This document shows positions 17,131 to 25,094 of a DNA stretch of 64,000 nucleotides, in pieces. Source of the DNA: SMWC01 sp045561055 (GTDB lineage: Bacteria > Pseudomonadota > Gammaproteobacteria > Steroidobacterales > Rariloculaceae); NCBI GenBank assembly GCA_045561055.1, contig JBJKYL010000013.1:1-64000 (forward strand). Reading direction: 5' to 3'. The position numbers and the translations under genes are program-made. Each line of letters starts with the position of its first letter. The first letter of the stretch is position 1. The notes beneath the pieces were generated by a model. The model was not told the DNA's origin, did no database searches, and saw only the letters and a program-made list of their open reading frames with translations.

Positions 17131-17256
17131 ACTGAGCGAGTTGAAGAGAATTCTTTTGTTCTAAGGGCTGGGATAGGGATAAGTAAACGATTATCATACG
17201 CTTGATTAAGGCGAGAGCATTTCGATAATTTCTTCCTCGCTCAGTTTTATTTTTAA
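17131..17256 (+). ncRNA. Candidate structured leader RNA, attenuator or small RNA before the E1 operon
   Basis: ACTGAGCGAG at 17131-17140 is perfectly complementary to CTCGCTCAGT at 17236-17245. Next to it, after a 2-base bulge, GAAGA (17143-17147) pairs with TCTTC (17231-17235). This long closing stem encloses about 80 bases with a further GATAA/TTATC hairpin and is followed at once by a T-rich tract (TTTTATTTTT), as in an intrinsic terminator. It ends about 60 bases before the E1 alpha start. It could be a transcription attenuator for the operon or an independent small RNA. No known RNA family was recognised. Confidence 0.4.
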
Positions 17257-17271
17257 TTGATTGGTTCAATT
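17255..17271. promoter_or_regulatory. 17-bp palindrome before the 2-oxoacid dehydrogenase operon
   Basis: AATTGA, a 5-base spacer, TCAATT. It sits between the T-tract and the E1 alpha start. Length and outer half-sites resemble the E. coli PdhR operator (AATTGGTnnnACCAATT), matching at the AATTG and CAATT ends but not in the inner bases. A GntR-type regulator site is possible; no pdhR gene lies in the window. Confidence 0.3.
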
Positions 17272-17316
17272 CAGCCTCGTCGAGGTTAACGGCTGATTCT
17301 CACTGGATGATATTTT

Positions 17317-18318
17317 ATGAATAAAGGCACATCTACAGTGCTTGACTCTGAGACGCGTCTCACACTTTATCGCAAGATGCTTGAATGCCGCATGCTCGAG
17401 CAACGGGCGTACGACTTGTTTATGCAAAACCTTGTCAAAGGCACGAGCCACCTAGCCTTGGGTCAGGAGGCGGTTGCCGCAGGTTTTGGTGTTGCGATGC
17501 GAGAGGATGACTACACGTTCTGTACCTACCGCGGCCATAATCATACCTATGTGCGTGGTGTGACAATGACCTCGATTCTTGGCGAACTGATGGGGCGGGA
17601 GTGCGGCTTGTTAAGAGGTAAAGGTGGCTCTATGCATCTGATGAGCATGGAACACGGTGCGCTGGGTTCATACGCAATCATTGGTGCCCACTTGCCGATT
17701 GCTGCGGGTGCCGCGTGGTCGGCTCAGTACCGCGGTACTGACCAGGTCACGGTTTGTTTTTTTGGAGATGGTACAACGAATATCGGAGCATTCCACGAGG
17801 CATTGAATTTTGCTGTGATATGGAAGTTACCGGTTATTTTCGTTTGCGAAAACAATCGTTATATGGAATACACGGCTATCAGCGATGTGACTGCTGTCGA
17901 GAATCCTGCAGCTGATCGTGCAATGGCCTATGGCCTTGAACCGATTATGATCGATGGTAACGACGTAGATATAGTGTACGAGACTGCGCTTCGGGCGTTC
18001 GCTAAGGCGCGAAATGGCGAGGGTCCGAGTCTGATTGAAGCTAAAACTTACCGTCACGGTGGGCATTCTCGGGCTGATCCTGGTAAATATAGACCTGAGG
18101 AAGAGGTTGCTGAGTGGATGAAGAAGGACCCGCTTCCGAGTTACCGCGAGCGGTTATTGGAGGCTGGTCTCAAAGAGGCTAGTCTTGAAGCGATCGAGGC
18201 TGAGACTGAGGCGATGGTCGATGAAGCAACTGAAACAGCGCGTAATAGTAGTCCGCCGCCAGAAGATATTGCTTATATTGATGTGTGGGCCGATGGGAGC
18301 GCTACATGGCGGAATTAA
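17317..18318 (+). CDS. Pyruvate/2-oxoacid (acetoin-type) dehydrogenase E1 component, alpha subunit
   Basis: 333 residues. A thiamine-diphosphate enzyme that decarboxylates a 2-oxoacid (or cleaves acetoin) and passes the acyl unit to the E2 lipoyl arm. The TPP motif runs from GDG (150-152) to CENN (177-180). TYRGHNHTYVRG (70-81) and GKGGSMHLM (101-109) are family blocks, and KTYRHGGHSRADP (about 243-255) is the phosphorylation-loop region. It is first in a three-gene operon; E1 beta begins 13 bases before its stop. The split alpha/beta type with a short single-lipoyl E2 fits pyruvate or acetoin complexes; branched-chain substrates are less likely. An upstream leader hairpin suggests regulation. 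Confidence 0.9.
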   Translation: MNKGTSTVLDSETRLTLYRKMLECRMLEQRAYDLFMQNLVKGTSHLALGQEAVAAGFGVAMREDDYTFCTYRGHNHTYVRGVTMTSILGELMGRECGLLRGKGGSMHLMSMEHGALGSYAIIGAHLPIAAGAAWSAQYRGTDQVTVCFFGDGTTNIGAFHEALNFAVIWKLPVIFVCENNRYMEYTAISDVTAVENPAADRAMAYGLEPIMIDGNDVDIVYETALRAFAKARNGEGPSLIEAKTYRHGGHSRADPGKYRPEEEVAEWMKKDPLPSYRERLLEAGLKEASLEAIEAETEAMVDEATETARNSSPPPEDIAYIDVWADGSATWRN

Positions 18319-19283
18319 CCTATAGAGAAGCCGTTAACGCCGGTATCGCGCAAGAGATGCGGCTCGATAAGAACGTCGTATTGCTTGGGGAGGATGTAGC
18401 GGCAGCCGGCGGCGTGTTTAAGACAACCTTTGGTTTGTTAGATGAATTCGGCGCTGATCGTGTCCGTGATACGCCGATTTCTGAGCAGGCGATCATTGGT
18501 GCAGCCATGGGCGCATCGATGACAGGTTTAAGACCGATTGCTGAGATCATGTTTTCTGATTTCTTCGCTGTGTGTTGGGATCTTGTCGCGAATCAAATTG
18601 CTAAGACGCGTTACATGGTGGATGGTCAGTGTAGCTTCCCATTGGTTATTAGAAGCGCTAATGGTGGTGGTAGCCGATTTGGCGCTCAGCATTCTCAAAG
18701 TATCGAGAACTGGGCTATGGCCATCCCAGGCCTCAAGGTTGTCGCGCCGGCTAGTCCCGCCGATGTCAAGGGGCTACTGGCTGCATCGATTCGGGATCCA
18801 GATCCGGTACTTTTTTTCGAGCAGAAATCCCTATACGCAGTCAAAGGGGATGTTCCGGAGGATGAACATATCGTGCCGCTAGGTGAGGCGCGGATTGTTC
18901 GATCTGGTAGCGACGTCACAATCGCCGCACTCGCCGCGATGGTGCCTAGGGCGGAAAAGGCTGCGGATATCCTGGAGCAGGAGCATGGTATCTCTGCGAC
19001 CGTGGTGGATGTTCGTTCATTGGTGCCTCTCGACACGAAAACGATTCTCGATGAGGTAAGCAAAACCGGTCGACTCATCACGGTTGAAGAGAACCCGCGG
19101 CTTTGCGGTTGGGGCGCAGAAATCGCGTCGATTGTGGCTGAGGAATTGTTTTGGGATCTGGACGGTCCTGTCGTTCGTGTTACTACACCGCATATTCCTT
19201 TGGCCGCAGCTGACGCGCTTGAAGATGCGATGTTGCCGAGTCCGGCGCGGATCGTTGCGGCTGCGCAGCAGCTGGTAGATTGA
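18306..19283 (+). CDS. Pyruvate/2-oxoacid (acetoin-type) dehydrogenase E1 component, beta subunit
   Basis: 325 residues from ATG 18306, inside the end of the alpha gene; this removes seven upstream codons of the open frame and gives the typical MAELTYREAVNAG start. Family blocks: LLGEDVAAAGGVFKTTFGL (about 28-46), RDTPISEQAIIGAAMGA (about 54-70), SNGGG-like region at RSANGGGSRFGAQHSQS (about 119-135), and the C-terminal transketolase domain with VVDVRSLVPLDTKTI and TVEENP. It pairs with alpha to form the E1 heterotetramer. Translational coupling with alpha is clear from the overlap. Confidence 0.92.
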   Translation: MAELTYREAVNAGIAQEMRLDKNVVLLGEDVAAAGGVFKTTFGLLDEFGADRVRDTPISEQAIIGAAMGASMTGLRPIAEIMFSDFFAVCWDLVANQIAKTRYMVDGQCSFPLVIRSANGGGSRFGAQHSQSIENWAMAIPGLKVVAPASPADVKGLLAASIRDPDPVLFFEQKSLYAVKGDVPEDEHIVPLGEARIVRSGSDVTIAALAAMVPRAEKAADILEQEHGISATVVDVRSLVPLDTKTILDEVSKTGRLITVEENPRLCGWGAEIASIVAEELFWDLDGPVVRVTTPHIPLAAADALEDAMLPSPARIVAAAQQLVD

Positions 19284-19294
19284 GTGGGACTGCT

Positions 19295-20575
19295 ATGAAG
19301 ATTCTCATGCCCCAGTTGGGAGAGACAGTGGCTGAAGGCACGATAGCGGCCTGGCACAAGAAGGTTGGTGATAAGGTTGAGAAGAATGAGATTCTTCTCG
19401 ATGTTGAGACGGATAAAGCTGCGATCGAAGTTCCGGCGCCGGAGTCGGGGACTATTACGTCGATTCATGTTGAAGAAAACGAGACCGTAGATGTCGGTGT
19501 CGTGCTTGCGATTATTAATGGGACCGACGGGGATAAAGCCGATCCGGTTATAGCACAAGCTGAGATCGTCACTCCCAGCGCTATAGCTTCGCAAGAGCCA
19601 GCGAAACAAACTCATCAACCTACAGGAGTGTCCCAGACTCCGCCGGTACTAAAGGTCGTCGATCCGAATAAGCGTTTACGATTATCACCAGTGGTACGCC
19701 GACTACTCGCAGAGCACAAGCTAGACCCTCACCAGATAACGGGTTCAGGGCGGGACGGTCGTATCACGCGTAATGACGTGCTCGCATTTGCGGAGTCAGG
19801 AGCTACGGCTGTTTCGGTCACTGCGCAGACAGCGACTGCACCGCAGCCTATCGCGACTCAGTCTTCCGATGGCGAGCGTGTTCCGTTTGATCGGGTTCGT
19901 CGCCTGACGGCTGAGCACATGGTTCGTTCGAAGGCGACCAGTCCGCATGTTTTTCAGGCAACGGAGGTCGATTTTAGTAGTGTTGACCGCGCGCGGCTCG
20001 GGCTGCGCGATTCGTGGAAGAAAGACAATGGATTCTCCCTGACGTATTTGCCGTTTATTGCGCGTGCGACGTGTATAGCGATTCGCGATTTTCCTCGTAT
20101 TAACGCAAGTGTGGATGATGAATCTCTTGTCATCCACAGCTCTATACATTTGTCATTCGCTGTCGCTTTGGGTCTCGAAGGGCTTGTCGCGCCGGTGATT
20201 CACAATGCCGGCGATTTGACCGTTTCGGGTCTCGCTCGGCGCATCGCAGAACTCAGCGCGCGTGCGCGTGATGGTTCTCTCGGGCCTGACGATCTATCGG
20301 GTGGTACATATACGCTTTCCAATAACGGATCTTTCGGAACCTTGATGACGGCACCGATCATCAATCAGCCCCAGGTCGCTATATTGTCGGTTGACGCTAT
20401 AAAAAAACAGCCTGTAGTTATTGAAGGGCAGGATGGCGATTCTATCGGAGTTAGACCTATCGGTGTGCTCTCTCAGTCATTTGATCATCGCGCGATTGAT
20501 GGTGCCTATTCGGCGGCCTTCTTAGACAGACTAAGGACACTCTTGGAACAACGCGACTGGTCGAGTGAGTTCTGA
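19295..20575 (+). CDS. Dihydrolipoyl acyltransferase (E2) of the 2-oxoacid dehydrogenase complex
   Basis: 426 residues from ATG 19295, 12 bases after the E1 beta stop; TTG 19280 is an alternative. One lipoyl domain (1-75) with the lipoylated Lys41 in DVETDKAAIE, a peripheral-subunit-binding domain (about 125-165, RLSPVVRRLLAEH then GSGRDGRITRNDV), linkers rich in Ala, Thr, Pro and Gln, and a catalytic domain to the end with the active-site SFDHRAIDGA. The enzyme transfers the acyl group to CoA. The E3 partner is not in the operon; lpd at 42669 is the only candidate seen. Confidence 0.9.
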   Translation: MKILMPQLGETVAEGTIAAWHKKVGDKVEKNEILLDVETDKAAIEVPAPESGTITSIHVEENETVDVGVVLAIINGTDGDKADPVIAQAEIVTPSAIASQEPAKQTHQPTGVSQTPPVLKVVDPNKRLRLSPVVRRLLAEHKLDPHQITGSGRDGRITRNDVLAFAESGATAVSVTAQTATAPQPIATQSSDGERVPFDRVRRLTAEHMVRSKATSPHVFQATEVDFSSVDRARLGLRDSWKKDNGFSLTYLPFIARATCIAIRDFPRINASVDDESLVIHSSIHLSFAVALGLEGLVAPVIHNAGDLTVSGLARRIAELSARARDGSLGPDDLSGGTYTLSNNGSFGTLMTAPIINQPQVAILSVDAIKKQPVVIEGQDGDSIGVRPIGVLSQSFDHRAIDGAYSAAFLDRLRTLLEQRDWSSEF

Positions 20576-20684
20576 GCAGGACAGCCTCACGTATTGATAT
20601 CTCTATACTGTTGCTTACGTTACTCTATGCATAGTATTTGTTTTTTTTTGTGACCTAGCGCTGGTTGTATTCGATAGCGTAACG

Positions 20685-21847
20685 TTAACGTAGTAAACGT
20701 CTTAATCCCATCCAGGTACCAGTCAATGCGCCCAGCGTCACGCCGGCGAGTAACGGTAGCAATATTAGATCCCATAGTGGCCGAGACCGGATGAGTGCGG
20801 ACAGATCGCCTCGATGGAGGCCTAGAAATAGCCAACGAGACCATTGCCGGTTTTTGTCGACGGCGAAAGATAATTGACCGCTAATACGGTTTAGATAGAT
20901 CCGTTCGCCATCCTCATAGTGGATACGATATACGGGGAAGAGTTTTTCGTCGTGATGGCTGTAGTAGTATGCGTCACCCTCGGTGATCCAACCCTGGCTC
21001 CTGATTGCCGCATCCGGTCTGACGCGTGCAGCGAGCCTTCTAAACAAGGGTTCCGTAAGTGGATTGGGATTTAGCGTACGTTGATTGAGTCTTGTGTTTG
21101 TACCGTCGGATCTCCATGCGAGTAAATAAGGCTCACCATTCAACAGGCCTCCCTCTAGGCGCACTGTGCGTGATGGGAGATTATCCAGAGCCAGATTATT
21201 AATTAAATCTCGAGCTTGATAAAATCCCATAGTACCGCCACGGATTCTTGCTACCTCACTACTGAAACTCCGACCCTCGAATGTGCCCCAGGGGTTGATA
21301 GATAAGAGGGCCACTGAATAACCATGTCAGTGTAAGAATTCCGAAAACGAGCCCAGTGTAGTGATGCCAAAGCATTACACCGCGGTAAGGCGATAGCCGG
21401 CCACCGCGTCGATCTTTGAACTGCCGGAGTCCGATATAAATACCAATTACTGTTAGAAACAATCCGAGTACACTTAGTCCAATGATGACTTGTGTCCAGG
21501 CTCCCGTGTGTTGTCTGAGGATCGTTGGATAAATCCAATGTACGACAGAGCCCGCCCAATTCCAGAATCGCTCACGAGCGGTAGTCATCTGGATGACTTC
21601 CCCGTTGATACGCGAGATATACCACTCCGTTGCGCTATTGTCGGTCGATAGGGATATCACTGAAGTCGTTGGGTAGAACGCAGCATGAGGATAGGTCGAG
21701 GTCGTTGAGGCCCTGTAACTGATCTTCGTTCGTTAAGTCCGGGAACTGGACGTACATCATTACGAAGCCCGATAAGCACCACAGCGATATGATCAGCCCG
21801 AGCGCTATGCCCAGGTAGCGATGGAGAAGGAATAAGAATTTCACCAT
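20685..21847 (-). pseudogene. PepSY-associated membrane protein gene, broken by two frameshifts
   Basis: Three overlapping minus-strand frames together spell one PepSY-TM protein of about 385 residues. Part 1 (21847 to about 21640) has a start typical of the family, LHRYLGIALGLIISLW, and a first membrane span. Part 2 (to about 21310) has the central spans with WHHYTGLVFGILTLTWLFSG. Part 3 continues LLSINPWGTFEGRSF and carries the PepSY-like YRIHYEDGERIYLNRISGQ, LFLGLHRGDL and a last span. The second break looks like one extra C in GGCCCTC. Relatives act in siderophore-iron reduction or redox at the membrane. Decay or assembly error cannot be separated here. Confidence 0.75.
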
Positions 21848-21998
21848 AGTTATTTTATCTGCGGTTCATGTCTATAGTCAGGTAGAACCTACACTCAAAT
21901 CTGATAAACGACTATCCTATGCAACCGTTGGTCTGCTTCAATATTGGGAAAGTAACGCGTTGTCCTTACTTGAGGTGACTTGTTAGTTCGCCTCTACC

Positions 21999-22025
21999 TT
22001 ATCTATTGTAGATAACTATAGATAA
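21999..22025. promoter_or_regulatory. Three 7-bp elements at 10-bp spacing upstream of a wHTH regulator
   Basis: TTATCTA at 21999-22005, TAGATAA at 22009-22015 and TAGATAA at 22019-22025. The first is the reverse complement of the others and all three start exactly 10 bases apart, one helical turn. They lie about 100 bases upstream of the membrane-anchored wHTH gene at 22123. Winged-helix regulators of the OmpR/ToxR kind often bind tandem repeats with about 10-base spacing, so autoregulation is a reasonable guess. Confidence 0.4.
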
Positions 22026-22122
22026 TTTCTCTTAAAACAGGCAATTAGAATCAGTTTATTAACTGTTAAAATTCAGTTATGGTGCCCGATTTATCACCGA
22101 GATTAGTTAAAACTATTGGGAC

Positions 22123-23367
22123 ATGAATAAAAAAGAGCTAATAGATCAAGAGGTTGAGAAATTATCACGGCCCGGTATTCTCGGCCGTTCGAGATCCTAT
22201 GTCCGTCTGCTGGAGTATTTAGCCGTTTGTTCTGTTAATGACCGCGTACCTAAGGAGCTGGAAATTGCTTCTGAGGTATTTGGTAAAGGTAGCGATTTCG
22301 ACCCTAACCAGGATTCTTTAGTCCGAGTCTATGTTCATAATTTACGCCAAAAATTGGATAAATATTATTCGGGTGAGGAGGGTGGTTACCGACTCGTTCT
22401 TCCAAAGGGTGAGTACCGCCTCACAGTCACGTCCGTAGAAGATGCCTCAATGACTGTGAAACATGTCAATCGAGCGCCACCCATCTGGGTGGCCGCTCTC
22501 ATTGCGGCGTTGTGTATAAATCTAGCGGTGTTGGTAATGATCGGACGTGGCGACACGTCGATACAGACTATGTATGACGAGATTGCGAGCTCGTCTATTT
22601 GGAGCGGTTTTTTTGATGATGACTTGCCTTTTCTAATCGTTGTTGGTGATTACTATATTTTCGGTGAGTTGGATCAGTTCGGGAATGTAGAGCGGCTAGT
22701 GCGCGATTTTTCTATTAACTCTGCTGACGACCTTGACAATCGGTTCGTTTACGAGCCCGAGCTAATAGAGTCTTACCTCAACCTTGATCTGACTTATATA
22801 CCAGACGCTAGCGCGTCCGCATTGAAGGACGTTCTGCGTATCGTTTACCGTTCCGATAAGCCTGTTCGTATCACGCCGATGTCAGAGCTCAGCGTCGCTG
22901 ATTTGCGGGATAATCATATTGTCTATATTGGCTATATCAGCGCGTTGGACAAGTTAATGGAGTTTGTATTTGCGTCTTCCGGACTGCAGCTTGGTGACAC
23001 GTTTGACGAGTTGTTAGTTACTGAGAATGGGACGTTGTATACCAGCGGGGCAGGGATTCCGCGTGCAGATCGACCGAACTATAGGGACTACGGTTTGTTA
23101 TCTCTCTTCCCGGGTCCAGGTAGCAATCAGGTAATGGTAGTTTCCGGCACTCGCGATGAGGGACTGATGCAAACTGCGCAGGTGTTAACGTCATTAATGA
23201 GCATTACTGAATTACAGGATCGATTCATTGATTTAGAGATGAACAGCGAACTAGCGATTGAAGCATTATATGAGGTAACGGGTTTTGATCGCATGAACCT
23301 CGACGCCGTGTTGGTCTATGATGCGGAGCTAGATTATGAGGGGATCTGGCGAGGAATGCTGCCCTAA
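22123..23367 (+). CDS. Membrane-anchored winged-helix regulator with periplasmic sensor region (ToxR-like layout)
   Basis: 414 residues. The N-terminal region (about 20-102) matches a wHTH-like domain common in one-component regulators: RSRSYVRLLEYLAV, EIASEVFGKGSDFDP, then DSLVRVYVHNLRQKLDKYY and LPKGEYRL. A single hydrophobic span follows at about 121-140, and about 270 residues lie beyond it, predicted periplasmic and of no recognised family. This is the ToxR/CadC plan: DNA binding inside, sensing outside. It stands alone, with three spaced TAGATAA-type elements upstream. Targets unknown; the exported reductase gene downstream on the same strand is a candidate. Confidence 0.72.
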   Translation: MNKKELIDQEVEKLSRPGILGRSRSYVRLLEYLAVCSVNDRVPKELEIASEVFGKGSDFDPNQDSLVRVYVHNLRQKLDKYYSGEEGGYRLVLPKGEYRLTVTSVEDASMTVKHVNRAPPIWVAALIAALCINLAVLVMIGRGDTSIQTMYDEIASSSIWSGFFDDDLPFLIVVGDYYIFGELDQFGNVERLVRDFSINSADDLDNRFVYEPELIESYLNLDLTYIPDASASALKDVLRIVYRSDKPVRITPMSELSVADLRDNHIVYIGYISALDKLMEFVFASSGLQLGDTFDELLVTENGTLYTSGAGIPRADRPNYRDYGLLSLFPGPGSNQVMVVSGTRDEGLMQTAQVLTSLMSITELQDRFIDLEMNSELAIEALYEVTGFDRMNLDAVLVYDAELDYEGIWRGMLP

Positions 23368-23545
23368 GTGGAACGATATTCGTTTCCCATCCTAGGCTTT
23401 GACGAAGCTATCCGGCGATGCTTTTTGTCGATACCGCTGCAGTTGTGGGGCTTACAACGTGTTTGAGTTATTATGGAATACTGTCTTTTTTAATTTTCTC
23501 GATGAGCGGGCGGTTGTATACAGCAATCGCGGCCCTGGAGCTACA

Positions 23546-24268
23546 ATGAAAAATAACAATAAGTTCTTGCGCGTGGTATTGGTCTGCATAACTTCATTTG
23601 TCGTCACCGCGGTAGCCTACTCTCCATCATTGGCTGAGACGATCGCTATGATCGGGACCGGTAATGTTGCTGGTGCGCTTGGGCCTGAGTTTGCGGCTCA
23701 AGGGCACGAGATTATCTATGGATCGCGTGATCCGGGTCGTGCGGAGGTGATCGAACTGGTTGCTCGGACTGGCGGTGACGCTTCGGCTACGGGACAGGTG
23801 GAGGCGGCTGAACAGGCGGATATCGTCGTCATTGCGGTACCTGGGGGTGTTGCAGAGGAGGTTGTTATCGGCCTTGGTGACTTGTCCGGAAAAATCATCA
23901 TCGATCCGACCAATCGCGTTGCGCCGGGTGACGATGGTTTTATGTCGCATTCTACTGATACCTCCAATGGCGAACTGATCCAGGCGATTGTGCCCGACGC
24001 TCACGTTGTTAAGGCGTTCAACACGCTAAATTATCGGACGATGATCGATCCTGAGACTTCTGGCGGTCTAGTGACTATCCCGATTGTTGGTAATAACGAT
24101 GAGGCTAAGGCGACGGTGGCGGCTCTAGTTGAGGGAATGGGGCTCGAGGTAATCGATCTCGGCCCAATACGATTCTCACATGTTTTAGAGGGCATGTTAG
24201 TAATCTGGGTTAACGGTAATAGAATCGGGTCGCCGTTCAACTATTACCTCCGTCCAGTACCGGAGTAA
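23546..24268 (+). CDS. Exported NADPH-dependent F420 reductase-like protein
   Basis: 240 residues from ATG 23546, with GGAG six bases upstream; the frame is open to 23399. After a clear signal peptide (1-30, lysine-rich start, hydrophobic core, cleavage at SLA) a Rossmann fold begins at once: ETIAMIGTGNVAGALG (31-46), then IIYGSRDP (about 57-64) for NADP phosphate binding, AEQADIVVIAVPG, and ADAHVVKAFNT-like DAHVVKAFNTL. This is the NADP oxidoreductase/F420-dependent family, usually cytoplasmic. Export is unexpected because NADPH is not thought to be available outside. It could be a repurposed fold. It is followed by a strong bidirectional hairpin. Confidence 0.78.
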   Translation: MKNNNKFLRVVLVCITSFVVTAVAYSPSLAETIAMIGTGNVAGALGPEFAAQGHEIIYGSRDPGRAEVIELVARTGGDASATGQVEAAEQADIVVIAVPGGVAEEVVIGLGDLSGKIIIDPTNRVAPGDDGFMSHSTDTSNGELIQAIVPDAHVVKAFNTLNYRTMIDPETSGGLVTIPIVGNNDEAKATVAALVEGMGLEVIDLGPIRFSHVLEGMLVIWVNGNRIGSPFNYYLRPVPE

Positions 24269-24274
24269 TTGCGG

Positions 24275-24321
24275 AATAGCGCAAAAGCGGGAGGCTCATA
24301 ATGCTTCCCGCAAGTGCTATT
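24275..24321. terminator. Two-tier hairpin between convergent genes
   Basis: Outer arms AATAGCGC (24275-24282) and GTGCTATT (24314-24321) pair over eight positions with one G-U. The inner arms GCGGGAG (24287-24293) and CTTCCCGC (24304-24311) pair over about seven. The structure sits between convergent stops at 24268 and 24335, so it probably ends transcription from both sides. Confidence 0.6.
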
Positions 24322-24334
24322 TCTTACCGGCTAA

Positions 24335-25066
24335 TCAGGGTTTTTCGAAGCGCAGCACAAAACGATCGGTGTTACCACGTACGCTCGGATCGAAGATTCG
24401 CAAAGAGCGGTCATCTTCTGAGTTACGCAAAAAATCTCCCCTAGCGGCTAGAGAGAATCCGGCAGTTGAAATCTCGTCAATGATGACGTTTTCTTCAATG
24501 CGATGAAGTGAGTCGATCACATCCGTTCCGCTACCAGCAGCAGCGCTATGATCGATGATTCCGTAGACACCACCAGATTTCAGAGCGTCGAACACGCGCC
24601 GGTTAAGTTCATCTCTGTTCTCATCAGTGAGCCACAGATCGTGGTAGGCAAGCGCTATGATGACGGCGTCCATAGAAGCATTCGTCGGCAAAGCTAGCTC
24701 GTCTACAGGTCCATCGATTCGATGAACTCGCTCGAAGCCTGGTTCGCCTAACAAAGCGGTCAGTGTTTCTTCCCCGAAGCGCTGAAAAAACGGGTTGTTA
24801 CCCGCATAGACTTCACCGCTGGTACCAACTAACGGTGTGAGAATACGAGTGTAATAGCCACCACCACATAATAGATCCGCGACCTTATCTCCTGGACCGA
24901 TGTCGAAGAATGCGAGGACCTGGTCCGGCTTACGGCTGGCATCACGTTCACGGTCAACAACTGGCCTAGTAGGATCTGCAAGGATTGCACTGATATTAGT
25001 TTGAGCAAGAGAGGTATTAAAAATACTAAATACAATAGAAAGAAATGCTATTTTGATAGTTCTCAT
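24335..25066 (-). CDS. Exported class I SAM-dependent methyltransferase-like protein (COG4798 type)
   Basis: 243 residues from ATG 25066, with GAGG upstream; the open frame extends to 25165 without support. The signal peptide (1-21) ends NTSLA. The SAM-binding motif is VADLLCGGGYYTRIL (about 65-79), where the usual Pro of the DL.PGGGYY form of the COG4798 family is Cys. Later blocks include a D(A)VIIALAYHDLW region (about 137-149) and ALKSGGVYGIIDHSA (about 165-179). Predicted methyltransferases of this group often carry signal peptides; their substrate is unknown. It lies on the same strand as, and 28 bases from, the AcuI-like reductase gene, so they may be one transcript. Confidence 0.78.
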   Translation of the reverse strand: MRTIKIAFLSIVFSIFNTSLAQTNISAILADPTRPVVDRERDASRKPDQVLAFFDIGPGDKVADLLCGGGYYTRILTPLVGTSGEVYAGNNPFFQRFGEETLTALLGEPGFERVHRIDGPVDELALPTNASMDAVIIALAYHDLWLTDENRDELNRRVFDALKSGGVYGIIDHSAAAGSGTDVIDSLHRIEENVIIDEISTAGFSLAARGDFLRNSEDDRSLRIFDPSVRGNTDRFVLRFEKP

Positions 25067-25094
25067 ATGCTGATCCTCTTTGCTTTTATAAGTT

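Noticed and set aside
18695..19618. 307-residue open frame on the minus strand inside E1 beta and E2
   Set aside because: Serine-rich shadow of well-supported genes, with no domain.
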